A DNA stretch of 12,657 nucleotides from an uncultured Chlorobiaceae bacterium (GTDB lineage Bacteria > Bacteroidota > Chlorobiia > Chlorobiales > Chlorobiaceae), in the NCBI GenBank assembly GCA_903838095.1, contig CAILXE010000046.1:1-12657 (forward strand). Reading direction: 5' to 3'. The notes beneath the pieces are model-generated. The model was not told the origin of the DNA, searched no databases, and worked only from the letters and a program-made list of their open reading frames with translations. How positions within the stretch are numbered: position 1 is the stretch's first letter; each line of letters starts with the position of its first letter. The position numbers and the translations under genes are program-made. Below are positions 1 to 8,583 of the stretch, in pieces.

Positions 1-726
1 AAAATGAACAATACCATTGCCGAGTCAGAGACTCTTGCCGCTGAAGTGCTTGCCGCTCTTGGTGATAACTTTTCCGGCTGTGAAGTTGGTATTGCGCCAA
101 CTTTTCTTGCTTTAGAGGCAGCAGGACGGATTATTGAGGGCAGTGAGGTTCAGCTTGTTGCCCAGAACTGTCATTACGAAAATGATGGAGCATATACGGG
201 TGAAGTGTCGGCAAGAATGCTTAATGCTGCCGGTTGTTCCTCAGTGATTATTGGCCACTCCGAACGTCGCCAGTATTTCGGTGAAACCAATGCCACAGTC
301 AACCTCAGAATTAAAAAGGCATTATCAGAAGGGTTGAATGTGATTTTCTGTGTTGGTGAGACGCTTGAAGAGCGCGAAAGTGGTGTCACTGGTTCGATCA
401 TTTCATCCCAGGTGAGAGAAGGTTTGGATGGTATCAGCGATATCGGAGCTATCGTTATTGCCTACGAGCCTGTCTGGGCTATCGGCACAGGTAAAACAGC
501 ATCTTCAGAACAGGCAGAAGAGGTTCACCACCTTATTCGTACGCTCATTACCGAACTCTATGGTGATGCAGCAGCGCAAGCGCTTCGCATTCAGTATGGC
601 GGAAGCGTCAAGCCATCCAATGCCGCAGAACTTTTTGCCATGCCAAATATCGATGGCGGGTTGATTGGTGGAGCAAGCCTGAACGCAGCCGATTTTGCAG
701 CAATCGTCAAAGCTGCATCGCACTGA
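1..726 (+). CDS. tpiA: Triosephosphate isomerase, 5' end outside the window
   Basis: Interconverts dihydroxyacetone phosphate and glyceraldehyde-3-phosphate in cytosolic glycolysis, gluconeogenesis and the Calvin-type or reverse TCA-linked sugar pathways. The first codon in the window is AAA, followed by ATG AAC AAT; this is the family's N-terminal NWKMN motif, so codon 1 is the catalytic Lys and the true start lies roughly ten codons upstream. The first ATG is therefore not the start. Visible family motifs are the catalytic-His stretch GHSERR, the catalytic-Glu stretch [12 protein letters not shown] (Glu base plus flexible loop 6) and the C-terminal phosphate-binding [10 protein letters not shown] and GGLIGGASL. 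The body is full length and undamaged. It ends in TGA and converges on thiC, with a stem-loop between them. Identification is from direct motif reading and I regard it as secure. Confidence 0.97.
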   Translation, partial: KMNNTIAESETLAAEVLAALGDNFSGCEVGIAPTFLALEAAGRIIEGSEVQLVAQNCHYENDGAYTGEVSARMLNAAGCSSVIIGHSERRQYFGETNATVNLRIKKALSEGLNVIFCVGETLEERESGVTGSIISSQVREGLDGISDIGAIVIAYEPVWAIGTGKTASSEQAEEVHHLIRTLITELYGDAAAQALRIQYGGSVKPSNAAELFAMPNIDGGLIGGASLNAADFAAIVKAASH

Positions 727-741
727 TTTTATATGATATCC

Positions 742-768
742 GGACAGTGGACATTCATTCCACTGTCC
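742..768. terminator. Stem-loop between convergent tpiA and thiC
   Basis: A perfect 9-bp inverted repeat (GGACAGTGG at 742-750 and CCACTGTCC at 760-768) encloses a 9-base loop. It lies 15 bases after the tpiA stop and 13 bases before the end of thiC on the other strand, so it could end transcription from both sides. Neither side has a strong T-run, although the - strand side continues into an AT-rich stretch, so efficiency as an intrinsic terminator is uncertain. Confidence 0.65.
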
Positions 769-781
769 ATTATCACTTCCT

Positions 782-2425
<1,644 letters not shown>

Positions 2426-2496
2426 TTAATCGGTCAGGCAGTGCTGGAGAAGCGGGAAGAGTGGGACAATCTGGAAACACAGAGCCGGCTTCATCT

Positions 2497-2590
2497 TTTC
2501 TTGCGTCAGCATTACCTGCATCAAGTTAAAAGGGTTTATTCTCAGCTCTTTTTTTCGCGATCGTTGTGGAAAAATCAAGCACCCCCAAGA
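2497..2590 (-). promoter_or_regulatory. TPP riboswitch (THI element) in the thiC leader
   Basis: Read on the - strand, 2589 to 2500 carries the conserved THI-box landmarks in order: CTTGGGGGTGC (P1/P2 5' strand), then GAGCTGAGAATAAACCC (the CTGAGA core and P2 3' strand), then AACTTGATGCAGGTAATGC and TGACGCAAG (P4/P5 and P1 3' strand). The terminal CTTG and CAAG pair as P1, and GGG pairs with CCC in P2. Its position directly before thiC fits the known role of this aptamer. Between it and the start codon I see no hairpin followed by a T-run and no clear Shine-Dalgarno, so whether it acts on termination or translation cannot be read here. Confidence 0.93.
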
Positions 2591-2625
2591 TGAGAAACTA
2601 ACGTTAGAATAGTTAAATTCAGCTT

Positions 2626-2631
2626 ATTATA
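2626..2631 (-). promoter_or_regulatory. Candidate -10 box of the thiC promoter
   Basis: A perfect TATAAT on the - strand lies 37 bases upstream of the aptamer, the right place to start the riboswitch leader at about 2619. It sits inside a 7-bp inverted repeat (GCTTATT / AATAAGC, 2622-2640) with a 5-base spacer. The matching -35 region is poor, so the promoter may need help from an activator or may be weak. Confidence 0.5.
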
Positions 2632-2642
2632 CAAATAAGCGA

Positions 2643-2684
2643 TTGTTCGACCGTTGCGCTCTCTTGTTCGAAGGACGGGAACAA
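2643..2684. promoter_or_regulatory. Three TTGTTC half-sites between divergent genes
   Basis: TTGTTCGA occurs at 2643-2650 and again at 2664-2671, exactly 21 bases (two helical turns) apart. The inverted half GAACAA is at 2679-2684, forming a TTGTTC-N9-GAACAA dyad with the second copy. The cluster sits upstream of the -10 boxes of both divergent genes, so it could be an operator array. The regulator is unknown and chance is possible. Confidence 0.35.
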
Positions 2685-2691
2685 CTTTAAT
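2664..2691 (+). promoter_or_regulatory. Candidate promoter of the ferredoxin-nitroreductase gene
   Basis: A -35-like TTGTTC (2664-2669) and a -10-like TTTAAT (2686-2691) are separated by 16 bases, predicting a start near 2698, about 28 bases before the ATG. The -10 matches the consensus at five of six positions and the -35 at three or four. The -35 doubles as one of the TTGTTC half-sites. Confidence 0.4.
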
Positions 2692-2693
2692 GC

Positions 2694-2705
2694 ATCAACG
2701 TTGAT
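2694..2705. promoter_or_regulatory. 12-bp perfect palindrome at the predicted transcription start
   Basis: ATCAACGTTGAT is a perfect palindrome. It overlaps the predicted start site of the ferredoxin-nitroreductase gene and ends 20 bases before its ATG. A dyad in this place is typical of a repressor operator, but no cognate regulator is visible in the window. Confidence 0.35.
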
Positions 2706-2725
2706 AACGTTTACGCGAGGAAACA

Positions 2726-3583
2726 ATGATAGATTTTAACGTTAACAGGCAGACATGCACGATGTGCGGTGAGTGTGTAGCCGACTGCCCTGCACGGATT
2801 ATCACTCTGGCGGAGGATGGATACCCGGCCATTATTCCAGAAAAAGAGAGTACCTGCTATCGCTGTCAGCACTGTATTGCGATCTGCCCGACGGGCTCGG
2901 TCTCTATTCTTGGTCAGCACGCTTCCGACTGTCGTCCGTTAAAGGGTGCTTTTCCTGATCCAGATGCGCTTGAGACGCTCATCAGAGGGCGACGTTCAGT
3001 GCGCCGTTTCAAGCAGGATAACCTTGATCCAGCGCTTTTCCAGAAGTTGCTGGATGTTGCCTGGCAGGCTCCGACAGGTGTGAACTCCCGCCAGGTTCGT
3101 TTTACGGTGCTCGACAGCCATGACAAGGTTGTGCAATTGCGCAATGAAGTGATCACTGGCTTGAAAAAGCTGGTGAATAACAATGCGCTGACGGACAGGC
3201 TTGGCTATTTTGCCAATTTTGTGTCGATCTGGGAGAAGCATCGTGTTGATATTATTTTTCGTGATGCGCCCCATCTGCTTATTGCTTCGGCGCCCCAGCA
3301 TCTTGCTTCGCCCATGCAGGACTGTCTGATTGCACTGACAAGCTTTGACCTTTTTGCCCAGGCCAATGGTGTCGGCACGCTCTGGAACGGTCTGGCAAAG
3401 TGGGCCATGAACGACATCCTGCCTGAGACACGCCATCGCCTTGGTATTCCGGATGATCATCTGTTTGGATATGCCATGGTGTTCGGGATGCCGGCAGTGC
3501 ACTACGCCCGGACAGTACAGCATGGCCCGGCGCTGATTTACAGGGCGCTTGAGGGAAGTTCTTCTGATGTTTCGGAAGTGTAA
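2726..3583 (+). CDS. Nitroreductase-family flavoprotein with two N-terminal 4Fe-4S motifs
   Basis: Predicted cytosolic redox enzyme of 285 residues. Residues 1-60 form a bacterial ferredoxin-like domain with two CxxCxxCxxxCP motifs (Cys11/14/17/21 and Cys44/47/50/54), enough for two 4Fe-4S clusters. From about residue 82 a nitroreductase-like FMN domain follows, starting with RGRRSVRRF, whose arginines contact the FMN phosphate in this family. The APTGVNSR stretch is the second family signature. Such fusions probably pass electrons from an iron-sulfur partner to FMN, but the physiological substrate is not known and cannot be read from sequence. The start is supported by a GAGGA Shine-Dalgarno at 2717-2721, four bases before the ATG. 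It is divergent from thiC, and a stem-loop follows it before the convergent hpt gene. A thiamin link is not implied by position alone. Confidence 0.9.
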   Translation: MIDFNVNRQTCTMCGECVADCPARIITLAEDGYPAIIPEKESTCYRCQHCIAICPTGSVSILGQHASDCRPLKGAFPDPDALETLIRGRRSVRRFKQDNLDPALFQKLLDVAWQAPTGVNSRQVRFTVLDSHDKVVQLRNEVITGLKKLVNNNALTDRLGYFANFVSIWEKHRVDIIFRDAPHLLIASAPQHLASPMQDCLIALTSFDLFAQANGVGTLWNGLAKWAMNDILPETRHRLGIPDDHLFGYAMVFGMPAVHYARTVQHGPALIYRALEGSSSDVSEV

Positions 3584-3602
3584 TCTTTTCATGGTTGAAT
3601 TC

Positions 3603-3622
3603 CCCCGTCGCTTGAGGCGGGG
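3603..3622. terminator. GC-rich stem-loop between nitroreductase and hpt
   Basis: CCCCGTC (3603-3609) pairs with GGCGGGG (3616-3622), seven pairs including one T-G wobble, around a 6-base loop. It lies between the stops of two convergent genes (3583 and 3633), the expected place for a shared terminator. No T-run of note follows on the + strand, and the - strand side continues into GGGGAATTCAACC, so it may not be a classical intrinsic terminator. Confidence 0.5.
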
Positions 3623-3632
3623 CTTGTTCAGG

Positions 3633-4166
3633 TCAGAGTACCCCGATAAAGGGAAGTTCACGGTAGCGTTCGTTGAAGTCAATACCGTAACCGACAATGA
3701 AGGCATTCGGGACCGTAAATCCGCAGTAGGCAACGTTGACAGGGTATTTTCGCGCTTCAGGCTTGTCCAGCAACGTGCAGATGTTGAGTGAAGCAGGTTG
3801 CATTGCCATCAGTTCAGCAGAAATCTGCTGCAGGGTAAGTCCCGTGTCGACGATATCCTCTACCAGCAAAAGATGGTGCCCGGTAACGTTCAGGTTGTGC
3901 CTGATACTGACGTTTCCAGACGAGGTTTTTCCCGAGCCATAGCTTGAGGCGTGAATAAAATCAATGCAGCAGGGAATCGTAATGCAGCGCACAAGATCAG
4001 CGGCAAACATAAACGCTCCTTTCAGAGCGACAATAAGAGAGAGAGGAGAGTCAGAAGTTACTCCGGCATAATCTTCAGAAATTTGCTGGCCAATTTCTCT
4101 CACACGTTGTTTGATGGTTTCCTCTGAAAAGAGAGGGGAGACCGAGTTACAATGAAGGTCGCTCAT
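3633..4166 (-). CDS. hpt: Hypoxanthine phosphoribosyltransferase
   Basis: Joins hypoxanthine (and usually guanine) to PRPP to make IMP (or GMP) in cytosolic purine salvage. At 177 residues it has the normal bacterial length. Visible family features are ALKGAFMFAADL (residues 47-58), the SSYGSG flexible-loop motif (74-79), the PRPP-binding stretch LLVEDIVDTGLTL (100-112) and the C-terminal purine-binding and closing motif FIVGYGIDFNERYRELPFIG. It starts 18 bases after the deaminase gene upstream, so the two are probably co-transcribed. The pair makes metabolic sense because the deaminase yields hypoxanthine or inosine. There is no strong Shine-Dalgarno before the ATG at 4166; translation may be helped by coupling to the upstream gene. 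Confidence 0.95.
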   Translation of the reverse strand: MSDLHCNSVSPLFSEETIKQRVREIGQQISEDYAGVTSDSPLSLIVALKGAFMFAADLVRCITIPCCIDFIHASSYGSGKTSSGNVSIRHNLNVTGHHLLLVEDIVDTGLTLQQISAELMAMQPASLNICTLLDKPEARKYPVNVAYCGFTVPNAFIVGYGIDFNERYRELPFIGVL

Positions 4167-4184
4167 AGGAAAAAGGGTCTTTGC

Positions 4185-5204
4185 TCAGTTGATCTGTTGC
4201 CTGGCGTAACACTCTATTTCTTTCAGATAAAGCTGTTTGTGAACGGCGCTGAGTGAAGCCGCCGCAAACGAATTTTGTGCCAGCTTTATAATGTCATGAT
4301 GATCAAGGTCAAGAGCCTCTGCGGCTTCCAGATAATTCTCGTTGATATACCCTCCGAAATAGGCAGGGTCATCCGAATTGATGGTGACACACAACCCCTT
4401 TTGCAGCATTAATTTAAGATTGTGTTCGCTCATGTTTCTGAAGACCTTCAGCCTGACGTTTGATAATGGACAGACGGTCAGCGGAATCTGCTTGTTGACA
4501 AGTTCAGTGACAAGCTTTTCATCTTCCATGCAGTGCACGCCATGATCAATACGGCTGATATGCAGAGTGTCGAGAGCTTCCTTTACTGAGGCGGCATCTC
4601 CTTCTTCTCCAGCATGGGCCACCGTGAAAAATCCCTCCTGATGTGCCCGATCAAAAAGCATTCTGAACTTTTTTGGAGGGTTGCCCTGCTCTGACGAATC
4701 AAGTCCAATGCCGGCTATCCACGGTTTCCATGCCAGCGCTTTTTCCAGTACCTCCATGCCCTCCTTTTCACTCAGATGGCGCAGGATGCACATAATAAGT
4801 TTGGTCGAAATATTGAAGGAGTTGTTTGCCTCAACAAAAGCACGTTCAATTCCGCAAAGTACCGTTTCAAACCCGACACCCCTTGCTGTATGACTCTGCG
4901 GGTCAAAAAAGAGTTCGACATGCCGGACATTCTGCGATGCTGCCTTTTTAAGGTAGGCAATGGTCAGATCGTAAAAATCCTCTTCAGTTATCAGGACAGC
5001 AGTTGCCTGATAATAGATATCGAGAAATGACTGCAGGCTGTTAAAATTATAGGCCTTGCGGGCGGCTGTGGCGTCAGGCCAGGGAAGCGATATTCCGTTC
5101 CGTTTTCCTGTCGCAATCATCATCTCCGGCTCAAGAGTTCCCTCAAGGTGGAGGTGCAGCTCCGCCTTGGGTATTCCTGCAATAAAACTGGCAAGCGTTT
5201 TCAT
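4185..5204 (-). CDS. Adenosine/adenine deaminase family protein, probably adenine deaminase
   Basis: Zinc hydrolase of the adenosine deaminase superfamily, 339 residues. Metal and catalytic residues are all present: His17 and His19 (AELHLHLEGT), His197 and Glu200 (VAHAGEE), His221 (RIDHGVHCMED) and Asp278/Asp279 (NSDDPAYFGGY). The stretches LFFDPQSH, GLDSSEQGNPP and SDDPAYFGGY match what I recall of the bacterial and fungal adenine deaminases (EC 3.5.4.2, as in Pseudomonas and yeast Aah1) better than classical adenosine deaminase, so hypoxanthine is the likelier product. I place the start at 5204 (MKTLASF) because the family sequence begins there. A longer in-frame reading reaches 5300, but its 32 extra residues look unlike the family. 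No clear Shine-Dalgarno is seen at either. It is the first gene of a pair with hpt. Confidence 0.9.
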   Translation of the reverse strand: MKTLASFIAGIPKAELHLHLEGTLEPEMMIATGKRNGISLPWPDATAARKAYNFNSLQSFLDIYYQATAVLITEEDFYDLTIAYLKKAASQNVRHVELFFDPQSHTARGVGFETVLCGIERAFVEANNSFNISTKLIMCILRHLSEKEGMEVLEKALAWKPWIAGIGLDSSEQGNPPKKFRMLFDRAHQEGFFTVAHAGEEGDAASVKEALDTLHISRIDHGVHCMEDEKLVTELVNKQIPLTVCPLSNVRLKVFRNMSEHNLKLMLQKGLCVTINSDDPAYFGGYINENYLEAAEALDLDHHDIIKLAQNSFAAASLSAVHKQLYLKEIECYARQQIN

Positions 5205-5390
5205 GGTGATGTTTCGATGGTTGTCTGCATGAGATTTGACCATCCCTTGCGATGTATTGATCAGCGCAAGTGCTACACAAGTACTAAAGGCAATATACAT
5301 AAGAGCATCAAAATTTCTTTTGCCTGCCTGGGGGAAACGGTATATTTGATGATTTTCCGGAACTGAAAGAATTTTATCCAGGACCCAACC

Positions 5391-6566
5391 ATGCTGACAG
5401 AAAACGAATCACAACAGAGGGTATTCCGTTTGCAGGAAATGCTCAGGAACAAGGGTGTGCAGGCGGCTCTTCTTGTTCTGCCGATTGATATCTACTATTT
5501 CACCGGCACCCGCCAGAACGCCATTCTCTGGATTCCGGCAGATGGTCAGCCAGTGCTCCTGGTGCGCAAAAGCCTTTCACGGGCAAGGGAGGAGAGTCCG
5601 ATTGCTGATATCCGTTCTTTTCCCTCAAGCAAGGAGTTCACCTCCGTATTCAGTGAGGAGTACATCAATATTGGGATGACCTTTGACGCCATTCCGGTTC
5701 AGCAGCACACCTACTACAGTCGTGCGCTTCCCGGACGAACTTTTGTGGATATCTCAATGATGATTCGTGAACTCAGATCCGTCAAATCTCCCTTTGAGCT
5801 TGAGCAACTCAGGAAGAGTGCAGACAGGCTTGCCACGGTTTTTGCCGAGGTGCCGCATTTCTTAAAGGCCGGAATGCGAGAACTTGATCTTTCTGCCGAA
5901 ATGGAATATCGTCTTCGCAAGGCAGGGCATGAGGGATATGTAAGGATGCGTGCGTTTAATCAGGAACTTTTTTTTGGTCTGGCAGTTTCTTCAGGAGGAG
6001 GGGCAAATGGCGGATTTTTTGATGGCCCGGTAACCGGCAAGGGCCTCTCAAGCGCTTCACCGCATGGAGCCTCCTATGATACGATTTGTGTGAACGAACC
6101 GATTCTTCTGGATTACGCGGGGGTCTTTAATGGGTACATTGCTGACATGACCCGCATGTTTGTCATCGGAACGCTTGATACTGAATTGCAACGGGCGTTT
6201 GACGTTGCAATCGATATACAGGAGATGGTGCGTCAGGCCATGAAGCCAGGTGCAATCAGCGAAGAGCTTTTTCTTGCCGCCGCCTCAATGGCCGACAAGG
6301 CAGGCTTGGGCTCATGCTTTATGGGTATGCCGGGTGAACAGGCAAAATTTGTCGGACATGGAGTGGGCCTGGAACTCGATGAACTGCCTGTGCTTGCCAA
6401 AGGCTTTACAGCCCCATTGCAGGCAGGTCAGGTGATTGCCGTTGAGCCAAAGTTTGTTCTTCCGGGGAAAGGGGTGATTGGTATTGAAAATACGTTTATT
6501 GTTACTGATGATGGTGGCCTGAGGTTGAGTGATTTTCCGGATGACATTGTGTTTCTGGAAGTTTGA
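5391..6566 (+). CDS. M24 family metallopeptidase (Xaa-Pro peptidase type)
   Basis: Cytosolic peptidase of the pita-bread fold that cleaves next to proline (aminopeptidase P or prolidase type); which of the two cannot be decided. It has 391 residues. Residues 1-130 form the creatinase-like N-terminal domain (YYFTGTRQNAILW), and the rest is the catalytic domain. The five metal ligands are visible: Asp241 (LLDYAGV), Asp252 (ADMTRMF), His323 (GHGVGLELDELP), Glu352 (AVEPKF) and Glu366 (GIENTF). The stretch around residues 195-225 (GLAVSSGGGANGGFFDGP) is glycine-rich. The start has an AGGA Shine-Dalgarno at 5380-5383, seven bases before the ATG. The gene is divergent from the deaminase/hpt pair, with 186 bases between them, and I see no functional link to its neighbours. 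Confidence 0.93.
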   Translation: MLTENESQQRVFRLQEMLRNKGVQAALLVLPIDIYYFTGTRQNAILWIPADGQPVLLVRKSLSRAREESPIADIRSFPSSKEFTSVFSEEYINIGMTFDAIPVQQHTYYSRALPGRTFVDISMMIRELRSVKSPFELEQLRKSADRLATVFAEVPHFLKAGMRELDLSAEMEYRLRKAGHEGYVRMRAFNQELFFGLAVSSGGGANGGFFDGPVTGKGLSSASPHGASYDTICVNEPILLDYAGVFNGYIADMTRMFVIGTLDTELQRAFDVAIDIQEMVRQAMKPGAISEELFLAAASMADKAGLGSCFMGMPGEQAKFVGHGVGLELDELPVLAKGFTAPLQAGQVIAVEPKFVLPGKGVIGIENTFIVTDDGGLRLSDFPDDIVFLEV

Positions 6567-6590
6567 ACGTTCTGATGTTTGGCTTTAAGA

Positions 6591-6596
6591 TATAAT
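6591..6596 (+). promoter_or_regulatory. Candidate -10 box upstream of the helical-repeat gene
   Basis: A perfect TATAAT lies just after the M24 peptidase stop and 22-76 bases before the possible starts of the next gene. The hexamer at the right distance upstream (CGTTCT) is a poor -35; a better TTGAAC at 6563 is too far (22 bases). The box is therefore suggestive only. Confidence 0.35.
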
Positions 6597-6617
6597 ACTC
6601 GATACTTTGCTTTGTGA

Positions 6618-7934
6618 ATGAATTCCTTGAACTCATACCCATCAGCTCTGCTGCCGGGTCTTTTATTAATTATGATGGCAAAAAAGATAATACCTGCGGA
6701 TCCCTTGCTTGAGTTGCTCGAGGCTGCCAAACCAAAGCTGCTGATCCAGATGATTGCAGACCTTGCCAAATTTCGCCCTGATGTTCGGCGTGAATGTTTT
6801 GACTATCTCAAGAAACACATCACTCTTACCACCGTGCAGAAGAGTCGCTCGGAAGGGGAGATCATCCTGGCCCTTTGGGGGGAACTGTATTCCGATCTGG
6901 AGGAACTCGACGAATATGGTGGCGGTGATTATGACAAGGAGGATTATGTCGCAGAACGGATGCAGGAGATCCAGAAAATACTGGAGGAGTCAGAGGTTGA
7001 AGAAGAGGCGCGTCGGAAACTTCTTGACGAAGTGCTGCCATTCATAGAGAGCGGCAATGCAGGCATGGATGATTCTCTCTATGAACTGGCTTATGCTACT
7101 TGTTGCAGTGATGACGACTGGCGCAATCTGGCGTTGGAGCTGGAAGCTCTCCACAAGGATTGGCCAATGAATCATGCGCGCGAGATTTATCGCAAAATAG
7201 GTGATCGTACGAAATACCTCGAATTGCGGCACAAGAAACTGAAATACGGCGCCGATTACCATGATCTGGCCACCTTCTACTGGGATGAAGGCCGTCGCAA
7301 GGAAGCTCTCTCTGTTGCTGCCGAAGGGATGAAGAAAGGTGAGGGGCGAATGGACGGACTTCGAACATTTCTCTCTGATCGAGCCCTTGAGGATGGCAAC
7401 CGGGAACAATATATATCTCTCCAGTTCGAGCTGGCCGCCGATCATCTTTCTCTGGCAACCTACAACACCTTTCAAAAGATGTGCACCCCTGAAGAGTGGA
7501 CGCTTTTTGAACCAAAAATAGTTGCACGTCTCGATACATCTTGGCTCTCCGAACGTCTCAAGATTCGTTTGCAGCGTGAGGAATACGAAGAGGCTTTGGC
7601 AATTTTGCTCAAGAGCAACTACCCAGGCTATTCCAGTGAATCAAGCGTTGAACTCCAGGCAGCGAAACAACTCGAACAGCGTTTTCCAGAACAGATTCTC
7701 TCTTACTATAAATCCGGCCTCGGTAATCTGAACAGTAATGCTCCACGCAAGGAGTATTCCAGGCAAGCTGGAGTTATGGTTAAAGTTCGCTCTATGATGG
7801 TTGATGTCATCAAGGATGAAGCCAGATGGAAATCGTTTGCTGGCAAGGTGAAGGGTGATAACATACGCCGACCGGCATTCCAGGAAGAGTTTGGGAGAGT
7901 TATTGCAGGATGGGGGGAGCTGGTGCCTGGATAG
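6618..7934 (+). CDS. All-helical repeat protein of unknown function
   Basis: I cannot assign a function. The 438-residue reading is rich in Glu, Lys, Leu and Arg with no signal peptide, transmembrane segment or catalytic motif. The pattern of amphipathic helices (for example LARDVRR-like turns, then EIYRKIGDRTKYLELRHKK, YHDLATFYWDEGRRKEAL and GRMDGLRTFLSDRALEDG) suggests TPR- or HEAT-like solenoid repeats and a role in binding protein. From memory, this C-terminal pattern follows a SWIM zinc finger in some bacterial proteins. No SWIM motif (CxCx..CxH) is present, and the M24 gene ends too close upstream for one to be hidden. The start is uncertain: ATG at 6618 is the longest, while ATGs at 6672 and 6675 (MMAKK) give a more typical N-terminus, and none has a clear Shine-Dalgarno. 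Residues 77-120 are strongly acidic. Confidence 0.8.
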   Translation: MNSLNSYPSALLPGLLLIMMAKKIIPADPLLELLEAAKPKLLIQMIADLAKFRPDVRRECFDYLKKHITLTTVQKSRSEGEIILALWGELYSDLEELDEYGGGDYDKEDYVAERMQEIQKILEESEVEEEARRKLLDEVLPFIESGNAGMDDSLYELAYATCCSDDDWRNLALELEALHKDWPMNHAREIYRKIGDRTKYLELRHKKLKYGADYHDLATFYWDEGRRKEALSVAAEGMKKGEGRMDGLRTFLSDRALEDGNREQYISLQFELAADHLSLATYNTFQKMCTPEEWTLFEPKIVARLDTSWLSERLKIRLQREEYEEALAILLKSNYPGYSSESSVELQAAKQLEQRFPEQILSYYKSGLGNLNSNAPRKEYSRQAGVMVKVRSMMVDVIKDEARWKSFAGKVKGDNIRRPAFQEEFGRVIAGWGELVPG

Positions 7935-7964
7935 AAGGCTGGTCATAAAAAGGGCAAAATTGTT

Positions 7965-8309
7965 CTATAAACACAATAAAGCATTGAGCTTTTGCCGCAC
8001 TTCATCAAGCGCTGCAGTTGGTAACTTGCAAATAAACTCAGCTTGCCTGACCTTCCAGTCAAGACTTTTTATCTGGTCAGATAACACCGCTCCATTGATC
8101 TTAAACCCTTCAGGAAGTTGCACTTCAAAAGGATATCCTTTAATCCGTGTGGTAATGGGGCAAAGAAGCGCCAAACCAACTTTGGAGTTGTATGCAGCCG
8201 GAGAGATCACCAGCGCAGGGCGACGTCCAGCCTGTTCATGTCCAGCTTGTGGATTAAATGCAATCCATACCATATCACCACGATCGGGAGTGTAAGCCAT
8301 AAAGATCAC
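7965..8309 (-). CDS. mazF: MazF-type mRNA interferase toxin
   Basis: Sequence-specific endoribonuclease toxin of the MazF/PemK family, 114 residues. Family features are the N-terminal GDMVWIAFNP strand, EQAGRRPALVISP (residues 25-37, with the catalytic-loop Arg29/Arg30), CPITTRIKGYPFEV (50-63, with the catalytic Thr), and AVLSDQIKSLDWKVR. The resemblance to E. coli MazF runs over the whole length. Translation can begin at GTG 8309, which overlaps the antitoxin TGA as GTGA, or at ATG 8300 (MAYTPDRGD), which better matches family N-termini; both are downstream of mazE in the same transcript. Cleavage specificity cannot be predicted. It converges on the helical-repeat gene with about 30 bases between stops and no obvious terminator. 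Confidence 0.93.
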   Translation of the reverse strand: MIFMAYTPDRGDMVWIAFNPQAGHEQAGRRPALVISPAAYNSKVGLALLCPITTRIKGYPFEVQLPEGFKINGAVLSDQIKSLDWKVRQAEFICKLPTAALDEVRQKLNALLCL

Positions 8310-8548
8310 CAGTTTTCGTTGCCGACAGCCTCACCTGTATCGCATTCGTTATGCAAATTAGCTTCAGTGATGCCTGAAAGCAGGTGAGCGAGATCTTGTT
8401 TGACGATGACAATTGGACGGATAACAAGTTGTCCCTCGATCAAAGAGATATCCACATCAGAGTCGTTTTCCAGCTTAGCCTCAAGTGCATAGGTTTTTGG
8501 TATTCTCAATGCCAGACTGTTACCCCATTTTTGAACCTTTGTCAGCAT
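8306..8548 (-). CDS. mazE: MazE-type antitoxin (AbrB/SpoVT fold)
   Basis: Antitoxin partner of the adjacent MazF toxin, 80 residues. The N-terminal half (LTKVQKWGNSLALRIPK, then a DVDISLIEGQLVIRP strand) is the swapped-hairpin AbrB-like DNA-binding domain, nearly superimposable on E. coli MazE. The acidic, probably disordered C-terminal half (after residue 50) is the part that normally wraps the toxin. The start at 8548 is well supported by a strong GGAGGA Shine-Dalgarno six bases upstream. Its stop overlaps the toxin GTG, giving translational coupling with antitoxin made first, as usual for the family. The antitoxin, alone and with MazF, normally represses its own promoter; a candidate site is the repeated GATAC about 20 bases upstream. 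Confidence 0.93.
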   Translation of the reverse strand: MLTKVQKWGNSLALRIPKTYALEAKLENDSDVDISLIEGQLVIRPIVIVKQDLAHLLSGITEANLHNECDTGEAVGNENW

Positions 8549-8567
8549 ATATGTCCTCCATTTTATT

Positions 8568-8583
8568 GATACAATGTAGATAC
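8568..8583. promoter_or_regulatory. Direct repeat upstream of mazEF, candidate operator
   Basis: GATAC occurs at 8568-8572 and 8579-8583, 11 bases (one helical turn) apart, 20-35 bases upstream of the mazE start. A weak -10-like TACATT on the - strand lies between the copies, so a protein bound here would block transcription. MazE proteins autoregulate from such places, but the match is short and unproven. Confidence 0.3.

Noticed and set aside
3603..3622. The GC-rich hairpin as an insertion-sequence end (IS200/IS605-like)
   Set aside because: No transposase fragment or second end is nearby, and its place between two convergent stops fits a terminator better.
2996..3733. A 245-codon open frame on the - strand opposite the ferredoxin-nitroreductase gene
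   Set aside because: The + strand gene has both cysteine clusters and a Shine-Dalgarno. The opposite frame is rich in Arg and His, has no recognisable domain and runs into the hpt gene.
5205..5300. 32-residue N-terminal extension of the deaminase
   Set aside because: The extra residues do not resemble the family, which begins close to the PKAELHLHLEGT motif, and no Shine-Dalgarno supports the upstream ATG.
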